Below, piece after piece: positions 23,853 to 31,780 of a DNA stretch of 39,634 nt (the first letter of the stretch is position 1; every line of letters begins with the position of its first letter). Below the pieces are notes generated by a model. That model did not search any database and was not told where the DNA came from. It saw only the letters and a list, made by a program, of their open reading frames with translations. This DNA is from Streptomyces sp. ISL-11 (GTDB lineage Bacteria; Actinomycetota; Actinomycetes; Streptomycetales; Streptomycetaceae). The translations under genes and the position numbers were made by a program. Location: assembly GCF_018614525.1 (NCBI RefSeq), contig NZ_JAGGOL010000106.1, forward strand, positions 1-39,634. The letters run 5' to 3'.

Positions 23853-24068
23853 GATCAATCTCCATTCGCAGGGCCCCCGCGCACCGCGGAGGCCAAGGGG
23901 ATTCATAGTCGATGGCCGCGCGAGCACCAAACGGACCGGGCAGCCGCGGCGAGCCCTCCGCGCACGGCACCGGCCGCACCGGCCGCATCACCCGCGGCCG
24001 TTCATCCGTTCAGGTCATCTGCCGCACCCGATCCCCTACTCTGCGTATATGCATGTCACTCTGTGTGC

Positions 24069-24761
24069 ATGACGATGACATGGGCGCTGCCCGCGGCACC
24101 GACGGGCATCGAGGACGTCCTGGCGCGGATGCGAAGGCTGGACGAGGCGCTGCCGCCGCGCGACGGGGTGGCGGTGTTCAACCGGGTCTATCTGACGGTC
24201 ACGGAGGAGATCGCGCGGCAAGTGGCGGTCGGCGGGTTCGGGGCGGGGAGCGCGGCGGCCGAGCTGGACGTACGGTTCGCCGGGCGGTATCTGACCGCCG
24301 TCGACCGGGCGGCGGTGGGGCGGCGGCCGCCCGCGTGCTGGCGGCCGCTGTTCCAGCAGCGGGGCCATCCCGCGGTGCAGCCCCTGCAGTTCGCGCTGGC
24401 GGGGATCAACGCCCACATCGGGCACGACCTCGCGCTCGCGCTCACCGACACGTGCCGGGCCCGCGGGGTCGAACCGGAGGCGCTGCAGGCCGATTTCGAC
24501 CGGGTCGGCGGGCTGCTGGCCACCATGGAGGAGCGGATCCGCGAGGGGCTGATGCCCGGCCCGGACCTGCTGGACGTCGCCGATCCGCTGACCCACCTGG
24601 TGGGGTCGTGGAGCCTGGACGCGGCACGCGGCGCGGCCTGGGCGTCGTTCCGGACGCTGTGGGCGGTGCGCGGGCTGCCGGACGTGGCGGGCGAGCTCAC
24701 CGACCGGCTCGACTCGGGGGTCGGGATGGTCGGCCGGTGTCTGCTGACACCTCTGGGGTGA
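24069..24761 (+). CDS. DUF5995 family protein
   Basis: The protein has 230 residues. The ATG at 24069 is preferred; an in-frame GTG lies 6 bases earlier. A TATATG box at 24046-24051 would put the transcript start within about 10 bases of either codon, so the message may be leaderless. The protein is mostly helical. It has PPRDGVAVFNRVYLTVTEEIARQ, a conserved FALAGINAHIGHDLALAL segment, and a C-terminal LDAARGAAWASFRTLW. These are features of DUF5995, a family common in Streptomyces with no known function. Conserved histidines in NAHIGHD suggest a metal site (inference). Confidence 0.75.
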   Translation: MTMTWALPAAPTGIEDVLARMRRLDEALPPRDGVAVFNRVYLTVTEEIARQVAVGGFGAGSAAAELDVRFAGRYLTAVDRAAVGRRPPACWRPLFQQRGHPAVQPLQFALAGINAHIGHDLALALTDTCRARGVEPEALQADFDRVGGLLATMEERIREGLMPGPDLLDVADPLTHLVGSWSLDAARGAAWASFRTLWAVRGLPDVAGELTDRLDSGVGMVGRCLLTPLG

Positions 24762-24789
24762 GGGCCCCCGGAAGGTTCCGGGGACCCTC
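24760..24789. terminator. Bidirectional terminator between DUF5995 and davB
   Basis: A stem of about 13 bp with one mismatch (GAGGG and CCCGGA with TCCGGGG and CCCTC) and a 4-nt loop overlaps the DUF5995 stop codon. It ends just before the stop of the convergent davB gene. Confidence 0.7.
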
Positions 24790-24798
24790 GAAGGACCG

Positions 24799-26499
24799 TC
24801 AGTCCTCCGGCAGTTCCACCGGCGCGATCTCGTCGTAGACGTCGCCCGGACCGGGGTTGGTGGCGTCCGTGGTGCCGCCGAACTGGTGCATCACGCCCCA
24901 CACCGCGTTGAGGGCGGTCTGCACGGCGCCCTCGGCCCAGCCCGCCGTCCAGGAGATGTCGTCGCCCGCGAGGAACAGGCCGCGCTTGTCCTCCGGCAGC
25001 CGCTCCTGCATGAAGTGGGTGAACAGGCGCCGCTGGTAGCGGTAGTGACCGGGCAGGTTGGCCTTGAAGGCGCCCATGAAGTAGGGCTCGTTCTCCCAGG
25101 AGACCGTGACCGGGTTGCCGATGATGTGGCGGCGGATGTCGACCTTGGGGTAGATCTCGCCGAGCGACTTGAGCATGACCTCCATGCGCTCGTTCGCCGA
25201 CAGCGGCAGCCACTTGAGGCTGTCGTCGCACCAGGTGTACGAGAGGCAGATGACGGCCGGCTTGTCGGGGCCGTCGTCCAGCAGGTAGGTGCCGCGGGTC
25301 ATGCGGTCCGTGAGCGTCATCGACATCACGTCACGCCCGGTCTCCTCGTCGGTGTCCAGCCAGAACGGCCGGTCGACGGGGACGAACAGCTTGGACGACT
25401 CCATGTAGTGGGTGCGCTCCATCGCCGTCCAGTGGTCGATGGGGAAGAGCGAGTCGTCGCACTCGATCTTCGACAGCAGCATCCACGACTGAGCGGTGAA
25501 GATCGCCGCCTTGTACGTGCGGATGTCGCCGCTCGCGTCGGTGACCGTGATGCCGTTGCCCGCCGTGCGGTGCAGCCGGGTCACGGCCGGGCGCGGGTCG
25601 CCGCCGTGCAGCGAGGCCAGCGAGGTGCCCGGCGCCCAGTGCACGAGCTTCGCGGGCTCGCGGTCCCACAGCCGCAGCGGGAGCTGCTGGCTGCCGCCGA
25701 CGATGCCGCGGTGGTGGTCGTCCGCCTCGGTGTAGACGACGCGCAGGATCTCCAGGATGGAGTTGGGGAAGTCGGTGTCCCAGCCGCCGGTGCCGAAGCC
25801 GACCTGGCCGAAGATCTCACGGTGGCGGAAGGACTTGAAGGCGGTCGACTCGCACAGGAAGCCGTAGAAGGTCTGGTTGTCGAGCTTCTCGACGAGCTTC
25901 GCCCAGATCTCCCGGACGCGCGGCACGTCGCGCTCGCGCAGGGCGCGGTTCATGTCGGAGAAGTCGGCGCCCTCCTCCAGGCAGGCGTTCCACGCCTCGG
26001 CGACCTCGCGGTAGACCGCGGGCAGGTCGTCGATGGTCTTGGCGTAGTGCGACTCGCCCTTGAGGTCGACGACGGTCGAGGGCGTGTCGGGGGCCAGCGG
26101 GTTGGGGAACGGCTTGGTCTCCAGGCCCACCAGGTCGATGTAGTACTGCAGCGCGGTGGAGCTCGGGGGGAAGCGCATCGCGCCCATCTCGGCAGTGAGC
26201 GAGGGGTCGCAGCCCTCGAACCCGACGGTGCGCAGCCGGCCGCCGATCTTGTCGGCCTCGTACACGACGGGCTTGAGGCCCATCTTCATCAGCTCGTACG
26301 CGGCGATGATGCCCGACAGGCCGCCACCGATGACCGCGACCTCGGTGCCGTGCTCGGTGGCCGGTATCTGGCCGAGGCCCGCCGGGTTGGCGAGGAAGTC
26401 GTCGTACGGGAAGGGGAAGTCCGGGCCGAACATCGTGATCGGCGGCAGGGCCGGCTCCGACTGCTCGTCGTGGGCGGCGGTGGGCACCATGGACGTCAT
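24799..26499 (-). CDS. davB: L-lysine 2-monooxygenase-type flavin amine oxidase
   Basis: The protein has 566 residues. The ATG follows AGGAGA. The N-terminus TMFGPDFPFPYDDFLANPAG precedes the FAD dinucleotide motif VAVIGGGLSG (GGGLSG, 58-63) and YEADKIGGRLRT. The C-terminal FAD motif is LFLAGDDISWTAGWAEGAVQTALNAVWG. As I remember Pseudomonas DavB (about 560 residues), the two agree along the whole length, including GQVGFGTGGWDTDFPNS and the end PGPGDVYDEI. DavB oxidatively decarboxylates lysine to 5-aminovaleramide. The neighbouring amidase makes the same reaction likely here. Tryptophan or phenylalanine 2-monooxygenases are related alternatives. The gene follows davA by 73 bases in one operon. 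Confidence 0.85.
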   Translation of the reverse strand: MTSMVPTAAHDEQSEPALPPITMFGPDFPFPYDDFLANPAGLGQIPATEHGTEVAVIGGGLSGIIAAYELMKMGLKPVVYEADKIGGRLRTVGFEGCDPSLTAEMGAMRFPPSSTALQYYIDLVGLETKPFPNPLAPDTPSTVVDLKGESHYAKTIDDLPAVYREVAEAWNACLEEGADFSDMNRALRERDVPRVREIWAKLVEKLDNQTFYGFLCESTAFKSFRHREIFGQVGFGTGGWDTDFPNSILEILRVVYTEADDHHRGIVGGSQQLPLRLWDREPAKLVHWAPGTSLASLHGGDPRPAVTRLHRTAGNGITVTDASGDIRTYKAAIFTAQSWMLLSKIECDDSLFPIDHWTAMERTHYMESSKLFVPVDRPFWLDTDEETGRDVMSMTLTDRMTRGTYLLDDGPDKPAVICLSYTWCDDSLKWLPLSANERMEVMLKSLGEIYPKVDIRRHIIGNPVTVSWENEPYFMGAFKANLPGHYRYQRRLFTHFMQERLPEDKRGLFLAGDDISWTAGWAEGAVQTALNAVWGVMHQFGGTTDATNPGPGDVYDEIAPVELPED

Positions 26500-26572
26500 C
26501 GGCTGAACTCTCCTGCGGGAAGGGGGTGACGGCTCGGGGGGGGAGGCCGCGGGGGCTGCGTCTCGGTGGGGG

Positions 26573-27376
26573 TCAGGTGAGCGAGGTGTACAGCTCCGGC
26601 CGGCGGTCGCTCAGATAGGTGTTCTCGGCGCGGGACGCCTTCAGCAGCGCCGGGTCGACGTCGGCGACGATCAGGTCCTCGCCCAGGCCCGCACGCGCCC
26701 GTACGGTCCCGTCGGGGGCGGCGAGACAGCTGAGCCCGGCGAAGGTGAAGTCGCCCTCGGTGCCGCAGCGGTTGGCGTAGGCGATGTAGAGCTGGCTCTC
26801 CCAGGCCCGGGCCGGGATGATCGTCTGCGGGACGATCTCGTACGGGCGCATCAGCGCGGTGGGCGCGAGCAGCAGCTCGGTGCCGGCCAGCGCGTGGGCG
26901 CGCACCGGCTCGGGGAACTCGACGTCGTAGCAGATCAGCAGGCCGAGGCGGACCCCGTCGAGGTCGGCCTGGACGACGGGGTCGGTGCCGGGCCGGAAGT
27001 ACGTGGTCTCGAAGTCGCCGAAGAGGTGGGTCTTGCGGTAGTTCGCCAGGCTCGTGCCGTACGGCCCGATGAGCTGGAGCGCGTTGAAGATCACGTCGGC
27101 GTCGGCGCGCTCGGGGTAACCGTAGCCGATGGCCAGGCCGTGCGCGGCGGCGATGCGGGCGACGGCCCGGGCGCCGGGGCCGTCGGCGGGCTCGGCGAGG
27201 TCGCGGACGGCCGCGCCGAGGGCGTAGCCGGTGAGGAACAGCTCGTTGGCCAGCAGCAGCCGGGCGCCCGCGGCGGCGGCCCGGCGGGCCGCGGCGTCGA
27301 GGGAGGCGAGGCTGTCGGCGGTGGAGGCGGGGACGCCGGAGGGGCCCTGGTACAGCGCGATACGCAGCGGCGTCAT
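26573..27376 (-). CDS. davA: Nitrilase-family amidase, 5-aminovaleramidase type
   Basis: The protein has 267 residues. The ATG follows AAAGAGG. The carbon-nitrogen hydrolase triad is visible as Glu45 (LLANELFLTG), Lys115 (NYRKTHLFG) and Cys149 (LICYDVEFPE). The length and the segments GYGYPERAD and SLANYRKTHLFGDFE resemble Pseudomonas DavA, which hydrolyses 5-aminovaleramide to 5-aminovalerate and ammonia. It is the first gene of the davA-davB operon: the monooxygenase makes the amide, this enzyme opens it. The later steps (5-aminovalerate transaminase and glutarate semialdehyde dehydrogenase) are not in the window. Amides from other amino acids remain possible. Confidence 0.85.
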   Translation of the reverse strand: MTPLRIALYQGPSGVPASTADSLASLDAAARRAAAAGARLLLANELFLTGYALGAAVRDLAEPADGPGARAVARIAAAHGLAIGYGYPERADADVIFNALQLIGPYGTSLANYRKTHLFGDFETTYFRPGTDPVVQADLDGVRLGLLICYDVEFPEPVRAHALAGTELLLAPTALMRPYEIVPQTIIPARAWESQLYIAYANRCGTEGDFTFAGLSCLAAPDGTVRARAGLGEDLIVADVDPALLKASRAENTYLSDRRPELYTSLT

Positions 27377-27419
27377 GCTGCCTCTTTCACCTGTCGAGCT
27401 CTACGGTCGAGCGCGCGTT

Positions 27420-27533
27420 CGTTACGACGCATTGACGGTACGGTCCGGTAACTCCAGCAGACAAGGCGCGTCCGTTGCGTACCGCCGGGCGATACGTTGC
27501 GCCTTTGGGCACCTTCACGGCGATTCGTTGCGC
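27420..27533 (-). promoter_or_regulatory. davAB promoter with phased CGTTGCG half-sites
   Basis: On the minus strand TTGTCT (27464-27459) and TACCGT (27440-27435), 18 bases apart, form a promoter with a start near 27428. Upstream of it, written on the plus strand, CGTTG cores lie at 27473, 27495 and 27526. The last two sit in GCGATACGTTGCGC (27489-27502) and GCGATTCGTTGCGC (27520-27533). A weaker CGTTA copy lies at 27420, downstream of the -10 box. Spacings of 53, 22 and 31 bases are close to whole helical turns, as expected for a multimeric Lrp/AsnC protein. The stretch 27534-27712 shows no gene. Confidence 0.5.
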
Positions 27534-27712
27534 GGTGTGACCTGCCGGACGGCCGCGGGGGTGTCCTTCCCCGGTCGAGGGGCCCTCCCCCGTGCGGCGG
27601 AGGGTGATCGCCCCGCGGCAGGACGACCGGCGGCGGCCGCGCGCGGGAAGCTGATCGCGGGCCGGGACACCGTCCGGCCGATTCCGCTCCGTACGCCGAA
27701 AGGGCAGCCGTC

Positions 27713-28267
27713 ATGCTTCGTCACCGCCCCTCCCTCACCCGCACCCGGATCCGTCTCGCCGCGGTCGGCGGTGCGGCGCTGCTGGCCGCCTCGGCCGCCG
27801 GGACCGCCCTCGCCTCCGACTCCGGGGGCGGCGCCGCGGCATCGGCGAAGGAGCCGCGCCTGACCGGTTCCGCGAAGATGTACCGGCCCGCCGGCGACAA
27901 GGTCCACTTCACCTTCGACGCGCATGGGCTGCTGGAGAAGGCGAGCGGCACCTTCCGCTTCAGCCATGTCTTCACCAACGGCAGGCACAAGTTCGCCGAG
28001 GGCCGGATCGACTGCCTGATCTCGGGCGGCAAGGTGGCAACGGCCACCGGCATCGTCGAGAAGACGGACCTGGAGGGCCTCAAGGGCAAGCGGGTCGGCT
28101 TCACCGTGGACGATCACGGCAAGCGGGGCGACCGCCTGGGGTACAGCTGGGTGACCACGAACGACCCCAGCAAGATGAAGGACCTGCCCCCGTGCATGAG
28201 CTCCGCGCCGATCGAGAAGCTGGAGAAGGGCGACTTCACCGTGGCTCCGTGGGAGCCGCTGGGCTAG
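27713..28267 (+). CDS. Secreted protein of unknown function
   Basis: The protein has 184 residues. The ATG follows AAAGGG. A signal peptide (TRTRIRLAAVGGAALLAASAAGTALAS) is followed by a Gly/Ala/Ser-rich spacer. The mature domain is probably beta-rich (KVHFTFDAHGLLEKASGTFRFSHVF; GRIDCLISGGKVATATGIVEK; GKRVGFTVDDHG) and has two cysteines (Cys in RIDCLIS and PPCMSS) that could form a disulphide. This resembles the many 'repetin-like' or allene-oxide-cyclase-barrel-like secreted proteins of Streptomyces, but I do not assign a family. Its last 32 bases overlap the end of the LysR gene on the other strand. Confidence 0.75.
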   Translation: MLRHRPSLTRTRIRLAAVGGAALLAASAAGTALASDSGGGAAASAKEPRLTGSAKMYRPAGDKVHFTFDAHGLLEKASGTFRFSHVFTNGRHKFAEGRIDCLISGGKVATATGIVEKTDLEGLKGKRVGFTVDDHGKRGDRLGYSWVTTNDPSKMKDLPPCMSSAPIEKLEKGDFTVAPWEPLG

Positions 28268-29201
28268 GCCCGCACACGACGTCCCGGACGAGGTCCCGCA
28301 GCCAGCGGTGACCGCTGTCCGCCTCGTGGCGCGGGTGCCAGGCCATGCGGATGGACAACGGCGGCAGGTCCAGGGGGATCTCGAAGGTGCGCAGGCCCAG
28401 GGCGGCCGCGGCGGGGCCGCCGATCCGCTCGGACATGGTCCCGACGGCGTCGGTGCCGCTGAGCGCGTACAGGGCGGCGGCGAAGGTCGGGACGGCGGCG
28501 ATGACACGGCGGCGCAGGCCCTGGGCGGCGAGCGCCTCGTCGACGGGGCCGGCGAGCCGGCCGCGCCGTGAGTCGGCGATGTGGTGCGCGGCGGCGTAAC
28601 GGCGTGGGGTGACGGGGCCGTCGAGCAGGGGGTGCCCGGGGCGGGCGACGCCGACGACGCGGTCCTCCAGGAGCGGCTCGACGCGGATCTCGGGCTCGTC
28701 GCGGTCGATGACGCCGAGTTCCAGGTCGATGGTCCCGTCGCGCAGCGGTGCCATCCGGTCCGGGCCCTCGGCCGGGAAGCGCAGGGTGACACCGGGGGCC
28801 TGCCGGGCGGCCCGGCCGAGCAGTGCGGCCCCGAAGGCCATGATGTGGCTGTCGTGGGCGCTGAGGGTGAAGGTGCGGCGCAGCGTGGCGGGGTCGGCGG
28901 GCGCCCCGGCGACGAAGAGGGCGCGGGCGTCGTCGAGGACCCGGCGCACATCCGCGCGCAGGGCCTGGGCGCGCGGGGTGGGGACCATGCGGCGTCCGGC
29001 GCGTACGAGCACGGGGTCGCCCAGGGCGCGCCGGATGCGGCCGAGGGTGCGGCTCATGGCGGGCCCGGAGAGCCCGAGCCGGTCGGCGGCCGCGGTGACG
29101 CTCTCCTCGGCGAGCAGCGCGTCGAGGGCGATGAGCAGGTTCAGGTCGAGGCGGCTCGGGGCGTCGCGGTTCCCGGGGCTCTCACCGGGGGCTATGAGCA
29201 T
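28236..29201 (-). CDS. LysR-family transcriptional regulator
   Basis: The protein has 321 residues. The winged HTH (about 18-77; LDLNLLIALDALLAEESVTAAADRLGLSGPAMSRTLGRIR) is textbook LysR. The effector domain (about 105-310) has DSHIMAFGAALLGRAARQAPGVTLRF and DGTIDLELGVIDRDEPEIRVEPLLEDRVVGVARPGHPLL, which resembles the NodD/aromatic-responsive LysR branch. LysR regulators usually control an adjacent divergent gene, but the gene to its right is co-directional (lrp) and the one to its left is convergent, so the target is unclear. It ends inside the coding region of the secreted protein. Confidence 0.88.
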   Translation of the reverse strand: MLIAPGESPGNRDAPSRLDLNLLIALDALLAEESVTAAADRLGLSGPAMSRTLGRIRRALGDPVLVRAGRRMVPTPRAQALRADVRRVLDDARALFVAGAPADPATLRRTFTLSAHDSHIMAFGAALLGRAARQAPGVTLRFPAEGPDRMAPLRDGTIDLELGVIDRDEPEIRVEPLLEDRVVGVARPGHPLLDGPVTPRRYAAAHHIADSRRGRLAGPVDEALAAQGLRRRVIAAVPTFAAALYALSGTDAVGTMSERIGGPAAAALGLRTFEIPLDLPPLSIRMAWHPRHEADSGHRWLRDLVRDVVCGPSPAAPTEPR

Positions 29202-29247
29202 GGCGCCAGTATCGCGGCCGCGCCGGGCGCGCCCCCGGTGGAGGCCG

Positions 29248-29706
29248 TCAGGACGGGGCGCCGGAGCTGAAGCGGCGCAGCAGCGGGGAGAGCACGAGCA
29301 CGGACTTGGTCCGCTCGACGAACGGCTCCCCCGCGATGCGCTCCAGCACGCGCTCGAAGTGGCGCATGTCGGAGGCGAAGACCTGGACGATGGCGTCCGC
29401 CTCGCCGGTGACGGTCGAGGCGGACGCCACCTCCGGGTAGCGCGACAGGCCGCGGTGGATCGCCTCGGGCGAGGTGTTCCGGCGGCAGTACATCTCGATG
29501 AACCCCTCGGTCTCCCAGCCGAGCGCCGCCGGGTCCACCCGGACGGTGAACCCGGTGATGGCCCCCTCGGCCCGCAGCCTGTCCACGCGGCGCTTCACGG
29601 CGGGCGCGGACAGGCCGACCTCGGTGCCGATGTCGGCGTAGGAGCGGCGGGCGTCCTCGGCGAGGGCATGCACGATGCGCTGGTCGAGATCGTTCATCTG
29701 TCGCAC
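29248..29706 (-). CDS. Lrp/AsnC-family transcriptional regulator
   Basis: The protein has 152 residues from the GTG at 29706; an ATG at 29697 is equally possible, as neither has a clear ribosome binding site. The N-terminal HTH (DLDQRIVHALAEDARRSYADIGTEVGLSAPAVKRRVDRL, about 5-45) and C-terminal RAM ligand-binding domain (about 65-140; GEADAIVQVFASDMRHFERVLERIAG) are complete. It follows the amino-acid permease by 10 bases in the same operon, so the two are probably translated together. By context the effector is likely an amino acid carried by that permease, with the davAB operon as a second target (inference from shared promoter motifs). Confidence 0.9.
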   Translation of the reverse strand: MRQMNDLDQRIVHALAEDARRSYADIGTEVGLSAPAVKRRVDRLRAEGAITGFTVRVDPAALGWETEGFIEMYCRRNTSPEAIHRGLSRYPEVASASTVTGEADAIVQVFASDMRHFERVLERIAGEPFVERTKSVLVLSPLLRRFSSGAPS

Positions 29707-29716
29707 TGCGGGTGGA

Positions 29717-31255
29717 TCACTTCTCTAGAGGTACCTGTGCTTCCTGGGCGAGCCGCGAGCGGCTCTTCCCGTACATGAAGTAGATCACAAGTCCCACGAT
29801 CATCCAGCCGCCGAAGTACATCCACGTGCTGCCGGGCAGGCTGAACATCATGTAGACGCACAGGCCGAAGCCGATGGCCGGGAAGGCCGGCGCGAGCGGC
29901 ACCCGGTGGGAGCCGAGCGGGATCCGTACCCCGGACAGCGGCGTCCGGAAGGTGCGCTTCATGTCGGGGCGGGTGAAGAACAGCACGATGACGGCGATGT
30001 TGACCAGCGCGAAGGCGAAGAGGGTGCCGATGCTGGTGGCGTCGGCGAGCTCGCCCAGGGGCACGGCGGCGGCGAGGACGCCGCAGAACAGCGAGACGAT
30101 CACCGTGTTGGCGCGCGGCACGCCGGACTTCTCGTGGACCTTGGCGAACGTCTTGGGGACGAGCCCGTCGCGGGACATCGCGAAGAGGATGCGGGTCTGT
30201 CCGTAGAGGACGGTCAGGACGACGCTGGCGATGGCGATGACCGCGCCGGCGGCCAGGAGCACGGCCCAGAAGCTCTGGCCGGTGACGTCTTCCATGATCC
30301 CGGCGAGGGCGGCCTCGGAGCCCTCGAAGTCGCCCCACGGCATGGCGCCGACCGCGACCGCCGCGACCAGGACGTAGAGCGCGGTGACGATGAGCAGCGA
30401 CAGCATGATCGCCCTGGGCAGGTCCTTCTTCGGGTCCTTGGCCTCCTCGCCCGCCGTGGAGGCGGCGTCGAAGCCGATGTAGGAGAAGAAGAGGCTGGCG
30501 CCGGCGGCGCTGACGCCACCGAGGCCCAGCGGCATGAACGGCGCGTAGTTGCCGGCGCGGATGCCGGTGAAGGCGACGGCGCAGAAGAGCAGCAGGGCCA
30601 CGATCTTCACGCCGACCATGATGGTGTTGACGCGGGCGCTCTCCTTGGCACCGCCGAGCAGGAAGGCCATGCACAGCAGGACGACGAGCAGCGCGGGCAG
30701 GTTGAAGATGCCGCCGTCGGTGCCGGGCGGGTTGGCCAGCGCGGCGGGGATGGTCACGCCGATCGTGCCGTCGAGCAGTTCGTTGAGGTATTGGCCCCAG
30801 CCGACGGCGACCGCCGCGACGGAGACGCCGTACTCCAGGATCAGGCACCAGCCGCAGACCCAGGCGACGATCTCGCCGAGGGTCGCGTAGGCGTAGGAGT
30901 ACGAGGAGCCGGAGACCGGGATGCTGCCGGCCAGCTCGGCGTAGGAGAGGGCCGAGAAGAGTGCGGTGATGCCGGCGATGACGAAGGAGATGATCACGGC
31001 CGGACCGGCCTTCGGCACCGCACCGCCGAGCACGACGAAGATGCCGGTGCCGAGGGTGGCGCCGATGCTGATCATCGTGAGCTGCCACATGCCGAGCGAG
31101 CGGCGCAGCGAGCCGCCCTCGCCCTGGCCGCCCTCGGCGACCAGACGCTCGACAGGCTTGCGCCGCATGAGGCCCGCCGCGTAGCGGACGGCGGCCTGCC
31201 GCGGGGACGACTTCTCGTCTCCGGCGGCGGGGGGCGCTGTGCCGTGGTCCAACAC
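29717..31255 (-). CDS. APC superfamily amino-acid permease (cationic amino-acid transporter type)
   Basis: The protein has 512 residues from the GTG at 31255, which follows GGAG at 7 bases; the frame extends far upstream without codon support. There are about 12 membrane segments. The helix 1 motif MISIGATLGTGIFVVLGG and GSSYSYAYATLGEIVAWVCGWCLILEYGVSVAAVAVGW belong to the CAT/YfnA branch of the APC superfamily. FSYIGFDAASTAGEEAKDPKKDLPRAIMLSL is the conserved helix 6 region. This branch carries basic and other amino acids. Lysine would fit the nearby davAB genes but is not proven by sequence. It leads the permease-lrp operon. Confidence 0.88.
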   Translation of the reverse strand: MLDHGTAPPAAGDEKSSPRQAAVRYAAGLMRRKPVERLVAEGGQGEGGSLRRSLGMWQLTMISIGATLGTGIFVVLGGAVPKAGPAVIISFVIAGITALFSALSYAELAGSIPVSGSSYSYAYATLGEIVAWVCGWCLILEYGVSVAAVAVGWGQYLNELLDGTIGVTIPAALANPPGTDGGIFNLPALLVVLLCMAFLLGGAKESARVNTIMVGVKIVALLLFCAVAFTGIRAGNYAPFMPLGLGGVSAAGASLFFSYIGFDAASTAGEEAKDPKKDLPRAIMLSLLIVTALYVLVAAVAVGAMPWGDFEGSEAALAGIMEDVTGQSFWAVLLAAGAVIAIASVVLTVLYGQTRILFAMSRDGLVPKTFAKVHEKSGVPRANTVIVSLFCGVLAAAVPLGELADATSIGTLFAFALVNIAVIVLFFTRPDMKRTFRTPLSGVRIPLGSHRVPLAPAFPAIGFGLCVYMMFSLPGSTWMYFGGWMIVGLVIYFMYGKSRSRLAQEAQVPLEK

Positions 31256-31406
31256 TGGGTGGCTCCATTCGTCGCTGCCTGTCGAAGGCGGAGTGGCCCC
31301 GGCAGGCCCGACGGCCGCCCGAGGGTGCGCCGGCAGGGCAGAGCAAACCCATTGAATGAGGGGGGACCGCGAGCAAGCGGTATCCGCCACTCCACGTACA
31401 GCGCAG

Positions 31407-31505
31407 ACCCTACGAGGTGGGTGGCCGCGCTCGTAATGCACCATTCTTGCGTATGACCGTTCGATCATTGCGCGTGGGGGGCCGGAACGGGCGATCGTTG
31501 CACGT
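31407..31505 (-). promoter_or_regulatory. Permease-lrp promoter with phased half-sites matching davAB
   Basis: On the minus strand TTACGA (31436-31431) and TAGGGT (31412-31407), 18 bases apart, form a weak promoter with a start near 31400. Upstream, on the plus strand, TTCTTGCG (31446-31453), CGATCATTGCGC (31464-31475) and GCGATCGTTGCAC (31493-31505) repeat with 21- and 30-base steps. The davAB promoter has the same three-site layout with steps of 22 and 31. The sites begin about 33-35 bases upstream of the -10 box in both cases. Confidence 0.5.
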
Positions 31506-31536
31506 CGCATCATGAATCGGTACATGTCGGCGTTCA

Positions 31537-31674
31537 GGGGGACCATCCGGCCGTGCGTCGGAGCGTCATCCGGCCGTGCGCCGGAGGACCATCCGGCCGT
31601 ACGTCGGAGCACCGTCCGGCCGTGCGTCGGAGCGTCATCCGGCCGTCGGTCGCGGCGCCGTCCGACGGCCGCGC
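31537..31674. repeat. 23-bp tandem repeat, five copies plus a degenerate sixth
   Basis: Units begin at 31537, 31560, 31583, 31606 and 31629, each close to GGAGCGTCATCCGGCCGTGC plus GTC. A decayed unit occupies 31652-31674. Differences cluster at positions 4-9 of the unit, and the CCGGCCGT core is nearly invariant. The unit is not a multiple of three, and no open frame is supported across the array. It lies between the permease promoter and the guaB1 terminator and looks like a minisatellite. Confidence 0.85.
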
Positions 31675-31703
31675 GGGTGTCCGGCCGGGCTCGGCGGGAC
31701 GCG

Positions 31704-31759
31704 CGAAGGGGCGCGGCCTGGAAACCCAGGCCGCGCCCCTTCGATACCGCTTCGGTATC
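31704..31759. terminator. Strong terminator downstream of guaB1
   Basis: A perfect 18-bp stem (31704-31721 with 31726-31743) has an AAAC loop. Overlapping its foot is a second 7-bp hairpin, GATACCG/CGGTATC (31743-31749 with 31753-31759). They lie 22-77 bases after the guaB1 stop on the minus strand and could also stop transcripts from the left. Confidence 0.8.
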
Positions 31760-31780
31760 ACTTCGGATACCGCGTGACGA

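Noticed and set aside
31537..31674. CRISPR array
   Set aside because: The 23-bp units are contiguous with no unique spacers and no cas genes nearby.
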